Below, piece after piece: positions 1-5,321 of a stretch of 7,146 nt of DNA. Both the position numbers and the translations under genes were made by a program. This DNA is from Pseudobdellovibrionaceae bacterium (GTDB lineage Bacteria > Bdellovibrionota > Bdellovibrionia > Bdellovibrionales > JAMPXM01). Position 1 is the stretch's first letter. Each line of letters opens with the position of its first letter. Location of the stretch: NCBI GenBank assembly GCA_913774795.1, contig CAJYIL010000336.1:1-7146 (forward strand), given 5' to 3'. The notes under the pieces are model-generated. The model saw nothing but the letters and a program-made list of their open reading frames with translations, did no database searches and was not told the DNA's origin.

Positions 1-217
1 AACGCCGTGCCCAATCACGAAGGGGCGCCATTCGCGAGTCATCCAATGCAATCGATGGAATCGCCTCGCCCTCACGGAGCCGGAGATACAATGAGTTTTC
101 GGGAAGACAAATGAGTTGTGGAGGAGCGGCTTCAAGAGCCGCTAGCTCCGTCATGAGACTCGCGACGTTTTTCGAAACGTCATCAACCGATGTCAGCTGA
201 AGAACAGCGACATCCAA
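1..217 (-). CDS. Carbon-nitrogen hydrolase (nitrilase superfamily), 5' end only
   Basis: Partial gene running off the left edge; only about 72 N-terminal residues are visible. Nitrilase-superfamily enzymes hydrolyse amides or nitriles in the cytoplasm with a Glu-Lys-Cys triad. The visible part has the family's first strand (DVAVLQLTS, residues 2-10), an N17 helix, and the strand QLICLPEN (residues 34-41), whose E40 matches the first catalytic Glu. The Lys and Cys lie outside the window, so activity and substrate cannot be judged; Nit1/Nit2-like omega-amidase or deaminated-glutathione amidase types are possible. An in-frame TAA at 251-253 limits the start to TTG at 217 or TTG at 250. I prefer 217 because the family's first strand normally begins within a few residues of the start. 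Neither TTG has a good Shine-Dalgarno sequence, so translation may depend on coupling to the exported-protein gene just upstream. Confidence 0.8.
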   Translation of the reverse strand, partial: MDVAVLQLTSVDDVSKNVASLMTELAALEAAPPQLICLPENSLYLRLREGEAIPSIALDDSRMAPLRDWARR

Positions 218-250
218 AACATCCGTGCCGTTGGCAGCGGACGCCGACAA

Positions 251-568
251 TTACTGAACCGCCGAGCTTGTTGTAACCGTTGCCGACCCGACCGTTTTGC
301 AATTCCACTTCGAATTTTCGAGTGTCGATTGCACATGCGAAAGAATCGATTTGCAGGACGATTTTGTCGTGTGCTCGCCAACCGTCTCCGGCACGCCACC
401 TTTGGTGTAGGTGACTTTGCAAGTCGACGCTTTTTGGTCAGGAGTAATGCTCAACGTACGAACCGATTTCGCGCTCTTGCAAACAACGAAGTCCGACGGC
501 TTTTCATCTGCCGCGAATGCCGCACCCGAGACCAAAACCATCGCACCAACCAACAAAAGACGTGTCAT
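251..568 (-). CDS. Small exported four-cysteine protein, function unknown
   Basis: A 105-residue protein with a clear Sec signal peptide (residues 1-19: charged MTR start, hydrophobic core, A-F-A cleavage motif), so the mature part of about 86 residues should be periplasmic or outer-membrane associated. It has four cysteines (C30, C50, C72, C90), an even number that fits two disulfides. The spacing, with C-x-V-x-Y after the second Cys and L-x4-W-x-C at the end, recalls small periplasmic proteins seen in many proteobacteria, but I cannot name a family. ATG at 568 is chosen over TTG at 580 because GGAG sits 6 bases before it and because this start gives a proper signal peptide. The gene lies downstream of the rplX terminator, so it probably has its own promoter, which I could not place. 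Its TAA is followed in the same frame by the nitrilase gene, suggesting one transcript. Confidence 0.85.
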   Translation of the reverse strand: MTRLLLVGAMVLVSGAAFAADEKPSDFVVCKSAKSVRTLSITPDQKASTCKVTYTKGGVPETVGEHTTKSSCKSILSHVQSTLENSKWNCKTVGSATVTTSSAVQ

Positions 569-634
569 TGAATTCTCCAAACCGATTTGAGCGCGAAATC
601 TAACAGCTTCAGTGTAAGCCCGCTACGCTTGAGC

Positions 635-671
635 AAAAAAGCAAAAAAGGAGAAGCCACCGGCTTCTCCTT
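635..671 (-). terminator. Rho-independent terminator of the rpmB-rplX pair
   Basis: On the minus strand an 11-bp perfect stem (AAGGAGAAGCC / GGCTTCTCCTT, arms at 661-671 and 647-657, 3-base loop) is followed by a T-rich tract of the form TTTTTTGCTTTTTTG. It lies about 30 bases after the rplX stop codon and separates the ribosomal genes from the exported-protein gene downstream. Confidence 0.93.
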
Positions 672-699
672 CCCACACAAAACCTTCAAACCGATCAGC

Positions 700-966
700 T
701 TACGCTGTCTTGTTTGCAGTCTTCTTCGCAGTTTTCTTTTTCGAAGCGCCTTTAGTCGCCGCTTCAGTGAGCTTCACATTCGAGTAGTGAATGTAGCCTT
801 CAGCTTTCGAAAGACCGTTCTGCTTCGAGTGTTTCGTCTGAACACGAACACCTTCAACGCGGAGACGGAGGTTCGAAGGATCGACTTCGAGAACTGTTCC
901 CGAACGACCCTTATCTGCGCCCGAGATAACCTGAACTTTTGCGCCTTTTTTGATACCGAGTTTCAT
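700..966 (-). CDS. rplX: Large ribosomal subunit protein L24 (uL24)
   Basis: An 88-residue KOW-domain protein. Residues 6-32 carry the KOW signature (KKGAKVQVISGADKGRSGTV, with the conserved G-x-DKG-x-G), followed by the RVEGV strand, KHSKQ, and an IHYSNV segment near residue 59, which fits bacterial L24. L24 binds 23S rRNA near the exit tunnel and nucleates 50S assembly. The protein is somewhat short (about 100 residues is usual) and ends in a Lys/Ala/Thr-rich tail (residues 70-88) with a highly basic KKK-TAKK stretch. The ATG at 966 lies 4 bases after the rpmB stop, and its AAGG ribosome site falls inside the end of rpmB, so the two genes are co-transcribed and probably coupled. L24 normally sits in the spc operon between rplN and rplE, so this copy is displaced or a paralogue; the window cannot tell which. 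Confidence 0.88.
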   Translation of the reverse strand: MKLGIKKGAKVQVISGADKGRSGTVLEVDPSNLRLRVEGVRVQTKHSKQNGLSKAEGYIHYSNVKLTEAATKGASKKKTAKKTANKTA

Positions 967-970
967 CTGA

Positions 971-1261
971 TCAGCCCTTCTTGCCCATGAGTTTCGAGCG
1001 GATGCGAGCTTTGATCACGCCAGCGCGCTTCGAGAGTTTCTCGTCGCCCGAATTCAAAATGTACTTATCCAAGCCGCCTGTGTGTTCCATGTCGCGGATC
1101 GTGCTTGCCGCGATACGGAGAGTGACCATTTGGCCAAGTGCTTGGCTAAAGAGGCGTTTTTTCTGGATATTCGGCTGCGCCGTCGATTTCGTCTTAATGT
1201 TCGAGTGGCTTACCAAGTTTTTTACAACCGGGCCTTTGCCTGTCAGTTCACAACGTCCCAT
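971..1261 (-). CDS. rpmB: Large ribosomal subunit protein L28 (bL28)
   Basis: A 96-residue protein matching bL28, a 50S subunit protein. The N-terminus GRCELTGKGPVVKN is followed by SHSNIKTKST, the PNIQKKR motif (about residues 30-36), a VTLRIAAST strand and HTGGLDKY. The length fits the longer form of the family (E. coli L28 is 78 residues). Only one Cys (C4) is present, so this is the zinc-free type. The frame stays open upstream to 1324, but the ATG at 1261 is the start: it has GGAG 5 bases before it and gives the canonical MGRCELTGK N-terminus. rpmB is usually followed by rpmG (L33); here it is followed by the L24-like gene. Confidence 0.95.
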   Translation of the reverse strand: MGRCELTGKGPVVKNLVSHSNIKTKSTAQPNIQKKRLFSQALGQMVTLRIAASTIRDMEHTGGLDKYILNSGDEKLSKRAGVIKARIRSKLMGKKG

Positions 1262-1295
1262 GGACTCTCCAAATTCTCGCGTTACGGAAGGGCTA

Positions 1296-1324
1296 GGTAT
1301 AGGGAAAAAGCCGCTTGTTGGCAA
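1296..1324 (-). promoter_or_regulatory. Predicted sigma-70 promoter of rpmB-rplX
   Basis: On the minus strand a -35 box TTGCCA (1319-1324, five of six consensus bases) and a -10 box TATACC (1296-1301, four of six) are separated by exactly 17 bases. A transcript from here would have a leader of about 30 bases before the rpmB ATG at 1261. Identified by eye only. Confidence 0.5.
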
Positions 1325-1477
1325 ACGATTTCTATCGTATACAAAATCCTCGTTTCAAGAACCACCCGCCGTCACCAAAAGCTCGACCAGAGCTGCATTG
1401 ACGACCACGGACCCCTGAGAATCAACCCTCGGGAACATGACCGGGCCCGCGAGTGGCGTAGAAGCTAGACTGACTCT

Positions 1478-1489
1478 ATCTATATAGAT
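1478..1489 (+). promoter_or_regulatory. TATA-rich palindrome, probable rpsR -10 region or operator
   Basis: ATCTATATAGAT is a perfect 12-bp palindrome 25 bases before the rpsR ATG. It contains TATATA/TATAGA words that could be a -10 box, giving a very short leader. No convincing -35 box lies at the right distance upstream. A palindrome over a promoter core could also be a repressor site. Confidence 0.35.
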
Positions 1490-1514
1490 GGAAATAAAGA
1501 GAAGGACTGCATAA

Positions 1515-1784
1515 ATGAGAAAGAACGTACGTTCGAAATACCGCCCAGAGTTCCCAGGGGATTACCACTTCGATTACAAAGATCCTCAGACTCTCGCTCG
1601 TTTCATTAGCGAAGGCGGCAAGATCACTCCAGCGCGCATTTCGAAACTCTCGCTCGCCCAACAAAAGAAAGTTGCAGCTGCAGTTAAAAAAGCTCGCAAC
1701 CTCGCGATGCTCCCTCTCGGCCAAGAAGCTTTCGACTTCTTCGAGCGCCCAGAGCCTATCTCTCCAAAACCTTTCGCACTGTAA
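1515..1784 (+). CDS. rpsR: Small ribosomal subunit protein S18 (bS18)
   Basis: An 89-residue protein with the full S18 core: FDYKDPQTLARFISEGGKITPARISKLS (about residues 19-46), then the helix QKKVAAAVKKARNLAMLPL that binds 16S rRNA. S18 pairs with S6 on the 30S platform. AAGGA lies 8 bases before the ATG. The gene stands alone, with its own upstream region and a terminator 8 bases after the stop, whereas it usually lies in an rpsF-(ssb)-rpsR-rplI operon. The C-terminal tail (FFERPEPISPKPFAL) extends past the usual end after LLP. It is divergent from rpmB, with a 253-base shared upstream region. Confidence 0.96.
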   Translation: MRKNVRSKYRPEFPGDYHFDYKDPQTLARFISEGGKITPARISKLSLAQQKKVAAAVKKARNLAMLPLGQEAFDFFERPEPISPKPFAL

Positions 1785-1791
1785 GCGAAAC

Positions 1792-1821
1792 AAAAAAGGG
1801 ATCTCACGATCCCTTTTTTTT
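1792..1821 (+). terminator. Rho-independent terminator of rpsR (possibly bidirectional)
   Basis: Stem GGGATC (1798-1803) / GATCCC (1808-1813) with a TCAC loop, extended by A6 pairing with the T-run, and followed by eight T. The A-run on the 5' side makes it symmetric, so it could also stop minus-strand transcripts coming from the facing membrane-protein gene. Confidence 0.95.
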
Positions 1822-1910
1822 ACACCGAATTTATAAACATTTTTGATTTACTATCGCGTTCGTTCACTTCAAGCTCGGTCCGCGAAGATTCAAAAAACGC
1901 ACGGATGCAG

Positions 1911-1931
1911 ACTGAATTTCGGAAATTCAGT
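1911..1931. repeat. Perfect inverted repeat overlapping the stop codon of the membrane-protein gene
   Basis: ACTGAATTT (1911-1919) and AAATTCAGT (1923-1931) form a 9-bp stem with a 3-base loop. The minus-strand stop codon at 1927-1929 lies inside one arm. On the minus strand a T6 run follows about 13 bases after the stem, too far for a standard terminator, so it may be a weak terminator or an mRNA-end structure. Confidence 0.6.
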
Positions 1932-2325
1932 TGGCCCGCGCCTTTTCGCGCCAAGACCGAACGAGGTCGACGGTCGTTGCAATCAACAGAATAAAAAAGA
2001 TGTACGTTGAGACCTTATGAAAGACCGGGCCCGGCAAACCCAAGACGACAACGTCTTCAAATCCCCGAGAGAAGTTGATCAACCGCGTGATCAAGAGCGG
2101 CAGCGCGCTACCAAAAAGATGCAGACAGCCCGCCCAAAACGTCGGTGTTTTACGAAACGGCCGATTCTGCACGCCGACCATCACGATGAAAACGCCGAGC
2201 GCGACGAAGATCGCTCCCGCAACCATTCCCGCAACCATGCGGTTTTCAATCGTCGTGAAGATGACCGGCGCCGCCGCGGCGACCAAAAACTCAACCACCA
2301 ATAAAATACCAAAGAATTTTGTCAT
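1927..2325 (-). CDS. Four-helix integral membrane protein, function unknown
   Basis: A 132-residue protein of mostly hydrophobic residues, with likely transmembrane segments at about 5-24, 30-51, 62-82 and 103-121. Short basic stretches (RPFRKT at 55-60, RSWREKAR at 123-130) suggest cytoplasmic loops by the positive-inside rule. The protein is too small to be a typical transporter, and I do not recognise a family. The frame stays open upstream to 2415, but the extra N-terminal residues are Arg/Cys/Pro-rich and unlike a membrane protein, so ATG at 2325 (MTKFFGILLV) is preferred. No clear Shine-Dalgarno sequence precedes it, so start choice and expression mode are uncertain. It faces rpsR across the terminator and diverges from the small gene at 2481. 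Confidence 0.75.
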   Translation of the reverse strand: MTKFFGILLVVEFLVAAAAPVIFTTIENRMVAGMVAGAIFVALGVFIVMVGVQNRPFRKTPTFWAGCLHLFGSALPLLITRLINFSRGFEDVVVLGLPGPVFHKVSTYIFFILLIATTVDLVRSWREKARAN

Positions 2326-2364
2326 GGCCGAAGCATGCGCCCGAGTCCGAATCGATGCAACCCC

Positions 2365-2382
2365 TGTCCGAACTCGCGGACA
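2365..2382. promoter_or_regulatory. Inverted repeat TGTCCG-N6-CGGACA, candidate operator
   Basis: A perfect 6-bp inverted repeat with a 6-base spacer lies in the divergent region between the membrane-protein gene (start 2325) and the 71-residue gene (start 2481). An additional GTCCG-like word (2345-2349) and CCGGCCGG lie next to it. The geometry fits a dimeric regulator site or a small RNA hairpin. No regulator gene is in the window. Confidence 0.3.
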
Positions 2383-2480
2383 ACCGGCCGGACAAATACC
2401 TCTAGATCGCATCAATTGCCGGACGCCCTGAGCACACCCTTTGCTCTAAAGCTCGATCAACTCACAAAGGGAGGGTTTCT

Positions 2481-2696
2481 ATGGGGGCCGAAAAAATCGA
2501 AACACAAGAACGTTCACTTCGCCAACAGCTCGCGGATTTTGGCCTGAATCCACTGGAGTGGCACATCCTGAATCGCCGCGCGAATAAATACGAGATCTCG
2601 CATCGCGAAGATCCATCGTTTCGCATGAACGTTTACGTTCGAGCCCTTCGTTCCGGACTCGTTCGTGTCGATCAGCTCGCCGTCGCCTCTTTGTGA
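2481..2696 (+). CDS. Small 71-residue protein, function unknown
   Basis: A short plus-strand gene with a very strong ribosome site (AAAGGGAGGG ending about 6 bases before the ATG), which is the main reason for calling it real. The product is hydrophilic, has no signal peptide, membrane segment or cysteine, and looks cytoplasmic. It opens with a charged helix-like part (EKIETQERSLRQQLADFG), then LEWHILNRRANKYE and a C-terminal RxNVYVRALRSGLVRVDQL segment. I do not recognise a family. The mix of Arg and aromatic residues is compatible with nucleic-acid or protein binding, but that is a guess. It is a single gene, divergent from the membrane-protein gene and convergent with the six-cysteine gene, with no clear terminator after it. 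Confidence 0.65.
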   Translation: MGAEKIETQERSLRQQLADFGLNPLEWHILNRRANKYEISHREDPSFRMNVYVRALRSGLVRVDQLAVASL

Positions 2697-2742
2697 TAAC
2701 TCTGAATTGATCGGAGTAACGAAGCTCCAGAGCGCACTGACT

Positions 2743-3354
2743 CTATCGGTAGGCTTCGCATGGAGTCGAAATCAAACTCTTTTGATAAAGGCTCTCCCGG
2801 TCGACTTTTTCGGCTTCGGGTAAATTCGAGAGCGTCACTTCTCGCCATGTATCCATCGCCTCGACGCCGTAAATTTGCGTCGCGTTTTTCTTCAACGCGC
2901 AGAACATCGAAAGATCGCTCGCATCAAACCACGCATTTTTTCGCGTGATCGATGCGGGCCCGCGATCTCCCCAAGAGATCTCGGTCATTAACTTCATGCT
3001 CTTCAGGACCCATCCTTTGAGGTTCGAATCTTGAGCGACAGTTTCTGAGCACTGTTTCGGAATGAGATCTAAATCCTGATTCAATCTCTTCAATCTCAAG
3101 AAGTACTCGAAGCAGCCGCCTGGGCTATTCGATTCTTGGCAAATTGAATACAGTTTTGCGATCGAAGCTTTGCGAGTTTTTCCCGATGCATCTTTGCCAC
3201 CTAAAAACTCACTCTGCTGCTGCTGAAATAATTCGAGCTGCGTATCGCAAGTGGTGCGCGGCGGATCCGATGCGACGATAACGACGAAGCCAATCACAAT
3301 CGCGACGATCGCAATAACGGTCTTCGGAAGTGAATTGAGCAGCTGATCAAGCAT
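2743..3354 (-). CDS. Single-pass membrane protein with six-cysteine periplasmic domain, function unknown
   Basis: A 203-residue protein with one N-terminal hydrophobic segment (about 11-29) after a short MLDQLLNSLPK start, with no obvious cleavage site, so it is probably a signal anchor with a periplasmic domain of about 170 residues. All six cysteines (C36, C72, C81, C102, C152, C199) lie in that domain, as expected for up to three disulfides. The domain looks helical, with a Gln run at 44-47. No family is recognised. The ATG at 3354 is 4 bases after the stop of the DUF3347-like gene, and its GGAG (spacing 10) lies inside the end of that gene, so the two are co-transcribed and probably act together in the envelope. 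Confidence 0.8.
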   Translation of the reverse strand: MLDQLLNSLPKTVIAIVAIVIGFVVIVASDPPRTTCDTQLELFQQQQSEFLGGKDASGKTRKASIAKLYSICQESNSPGGCFEYFLRLKRLNQDLDLIPKQCSETVAQDSNLKGWVLKSMKLMTEISWGDRGPASITRKNAWFDASDLSMFCALKKNATQIYGVEAMDTWREVTLSNLPEAEKVDRESLYQKSLISTPCEAYR

Positions 3355-3358
3355 GAAC

Positions 3359-3874
3359 TCAACGCTCCACTTTCAAACCGCAGGGCTCACGCGAGCCACT
3401 CGTCGAAAAGGGATACTGCGCTTTTGTTCCGGTTTGCACCCACGTCGACTTATCGTTGGGGCAAAAATAAATGCCGTACTGCTTATCAAGCTTGTAGATG
3501 CGGACTAGGTTTACGAGCTGGTTAAAGCCTTCGGTCAGACGCGCTCGGCGCTCTTGTCCATAGGCCACTTGCGAGAGTTCGAACTGCTCTTTCGCCGCAT
3601 CGAGAATGCGCACGATATGAGGACGCTCATATTCTTTCGCAAGACTCAAATGCGTCCGCGCCGTCGAGATTTGTTTGAGCAGATCCCGCAAGCCAATGTC
3701 GGTGAGCTCTTCGTTTTGCGCGACGAGTGAATGGTGAACAGAGTCACCTGCCTTCAACACCGCGTTTAACTCCCGTGTGAGCCCCGATGACAAACTCAGG
3801 GTTCCCTTCGGACCACCCGCCCAAGCTGTCGCACTGACAAACGCTACAAATAAAAATGCCTTGAGGTTACCCAC
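3359..3874 (-). CDS. Exported DUF3347-like protein
   Basis: A 171-residue protein with a Sec signal peptide (MGNLKAFLFVAFVSATAWA, residues 1-19). The mature part is a helical stretch (about 32-130) ending in a compact motif: Y-x-I-Y-F-C138-P-N-D, W145, then P155-F and P164-C165-G. This order (helical array, CP...W...NPy...CG) resembles DUF3347, a periplasmic domain often found near metal or copper resistance systems. The family's usual Met-rich positions (CPM, the M before CG) are not kept, so metal binding is doubtful. The start is GTG at 3874, because an in-frame TAG lies three codons upstream. No good Shine-Dalgarno precedes it. First gene of an operon with the six-cysteine membrane protein. 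The family call is by motif memory only. Confidence 0.72.
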   Translation of the reverse strand: MGNLKAFLFVAFVSATAWAGGPKGTLSLSSGLTRELNAVLKAGDSVHHSLVAQNEELTDIGLRDLLKQISTARTHLSLAKEYERPHIVRILDAAKEQFELSQVAYGQERRARLTEGFNQLVNLVRIYKLDKQYGIYFCPNDKSTWVQTGTKAQYPFSTSGSREPCGLKVER

Positions 3875-3924
3875 AAGGTTCTATCGGAGAAGGCCAGCCG
3901 CTCTAGAAGTGTTTTGCGCAATAT

Positions 3925-3946
3925 CTCGACCTAAGCTCCCGTCGAG
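3925..3946. promoter_or_regulatory. Inverted repeat CTCGAC-N10-GTCGAG upstream of the DUF3347-like operon
   Basis: Perfect 6-bp inverted repeat with one helical turn between arm centres, 51-72 bases before the GTG start at 3874 and inside the short region after the barrel-gene terminator. Position and symmetry fit a dimeric regulator site for the operon. No promoter boxes could be placed with confidence beside it. Confidence 0.28.
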
Positions 3947-3956
3947 TTTTCCTCCA

Positions 3957-3991
3957 CCAAAAGAAAAAGGCTGGACTCTCGTCCAGCCTTT
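3957..3991 (-). terminator. Rho-independent terminator of the outer-membrane protein gene
   Basis: On the minus strand an 11-bp perfect stem (AAAGGCTGGAC / GTCCAGCCTTT, arms 3981-3991 and 3966-3976, 4-base GAGA loop) is followed by TTCTTTT. It lies 25 bases after the barrel-gene stop and insulates the DUF3347-like operon from its transcription. Confidence 0.94.
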
Positions 3992-4016
3992 CCGGTTTTC
4001 AAGTTCTCTTTCGAGA

Positions 4017-5321
4017 TTAGAACGCAACCGAAGCTTGCAAGTAAGCTTGGTGAGCAGTTTTGTCTTGTGCAGGCGCAGTGTTCTTCATCGAAGCACCCGG
4101 CATGAACATGCTGTAACGAGCGCCGATTTTCAAATCTGGGCCGTACGACTTGTTTGCGAAGATGTCGAGTTCCGAACCGATTGCCGAGTCGTTAGCAGCT
4201 GTAGTTGCTGTCGAGACGATACCGCGACCGAAGTTTGTTGTTCCGGCGTTTTTCGACTTCGAGAACATGTAGAAGCCGAGACCAGCTTCGAGATCTTCCA
4301 TTGGCATGATCGAAGCGTTGAGGTTCCAGTACGTCAAGTTACCCCAGTTAACGACGTCCATCAAACCAGCGTAGTTGTGACGATCGTAGAAGAGACCATC
4401 GTACGTGTTGTTCTTGTCGTCTGTTCCGTTGTCGTCGCCCGAGTCCATGTGGTAGCCAGCCGAGAGCTTGAGGCCCAAAGTTTCTGGCAAGCCGTAACCG
4501 AGCATGAGGTCGAACATGTTTGCCGACATCTTTTGATCGAGAGCCGGAGTTTTCAATGCTGTTCCGAATTGGAATGCAGCCGTCGCTTTGTACATGAAGC
4601 CAACAACGTCGCCACCAATTGTCGCGCCGATGTGTTGCATGTTCGTCGTGCCAGTCGCAGCAGTCGCGCCGTCATCCATGATGTCGATGAGGTGAACGTT
4701 TGCCATCTTGATCGCCGAAGGCATGTTCTTCAAATCCATTGTCGCCATGTAGTGGTTGCGCTCTGGATCTGAGTTACCTACGTAACCAGTCGACGCATTC
4801 GAAACAACCGCTTCACGAGTTTTGATACCGTAGAGGTTGAACATCGCGAACGATGTATCAAATGCTACGTTCAAACCTTCGTGAGCGACTGGAACCGCTT
4901 GCCAGTCGTTTTCCGAGAAAACAGCGCCGTCAGCGAACTCGATACCGATACGGCCGAGTTTGAACGAAACTGCATCTGAAGCTCTCCACCAGCCCCAAGC
5001 ACGGTTCACGTCGAGAACGTTGCTGTTCGACGCTGTGTAACCGTTTGAGTAGTAATCACCTTGCGAAGCAGCGCCGCCGAAGCGTGCGTTGTGAAGGAGA
5101 GTAACATGCGCTTGGAGACGCTCACCCTTGCGGATGTTCATGTCCCATTTCAAGCGAGCATCAGTGTGCTGCTCAGGCATGCCATTTTCCATAGCCGATT
5201 TATTGAAGAAGTTCTCGTAACGGGCGCGGAATTCGCCACCGTTTTTGAACTCTGTTGCATCTTGAGCGTGAGCGGTCGCTGTCATAGCGATAGCGCTTAC
5301 GATAAGTGCGAGACGTTTCAT
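4017..5321 (-). CDS. Outer-membrane beta-barrel protein, porin-like (alginate-export-type)
   Basis: A 434-residue protein with a Sec signal peptide (MKRLALIVSAIAMTATAHA, cleavage before Q20), then alternating amphipathic strands and a C-terminal Phe (ASVAF), the usual beta-barrel assembly signal. The early part matches the alginate-export / porin style: GGEFRARYENFF (28-39), RLKWDMNIRKGERLQAH (56-72), LGRIGIEFADG (122-132), W140, then GLNVAFD (149-155). Loops rich in Asn, Asp and Gly (about residues 293-308) look extracellular. It probably forms a channel in the outer membrane; its substrate is unknown, and alginate is not implied. AAGGAG lies 8-9 bases before the ATG. Single gene with its own terminator; the strong ribosome site and terminator suit an abundant envelope protein. 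No conserved cysteines. A general porin is the main alternative. Confidence 0.85.
   Translation of the reverse strand: MKRLALIVSAIAMTATAHAQDATEFKNGGEFRARYENFFNKSAMENGMPEQHTDARLKWDMNIRKGERLQAHVTLLHNARFGGAASQGDYYSNGYTASNSNVLDVNRAWGWWRASDAVSFKLGRIGIEFADGAVFSENDWQAVPVAHEGLNVAFDTSFAMFNLYGIKTREAVVSNASTGYVGNSDPERNHYMATMDLKNMPSAIKMANVHLIDIMDDGATAATGTTNMQHIGATIGGDVVGFMYKATAAFQFGTALKTPALDQKMSANMFDLMLGYGLPETLGLKLSAGYHMDSGDDNGTDDKNNTYDGLFYDRHNYAGLMDVVNWGNLTYWNLNASIMPMEDLEAGLGFYMFSKSKNAGTTNFGRGIVSTATTAANDSAIGSELDIFANKSYGPDLKIGARYSMFMPGASMKNTAPAQDKTAHQAYLQASVAF

Noticed and set aside
1262..1324. N-terminal extension of L28 by 21 residues
   Set aside because: The internal ATG at 1261 has a good GGAG and gives the canonical MGRCELTGK start; the extension overlaps the predicted promoter.
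981..1418. Open frames on the plus strand of 128-145 codons over rpmB
   Set aside because: They are antisense to the clearly identified L28 gene and cross its promoter region; no domain or ribosome site.
2075..2431. Plus-strand open frames over the membrane-protein gene
   Set aside because: The minus-strand frame gives four coherent hydrophobic helices, while the plus-strand frames give low-complexity basic sequence.
3777..4772. A 331-codon open frame on the plus strand
   Set aside because: It lies antisense to the barrel gene and the DUF3347-like gene, its product is a biased Val/Arg/Ser/His-rich sequence with no domain, and it has no ribosome site. It is a mirror of the strong codon bias of the real gene.
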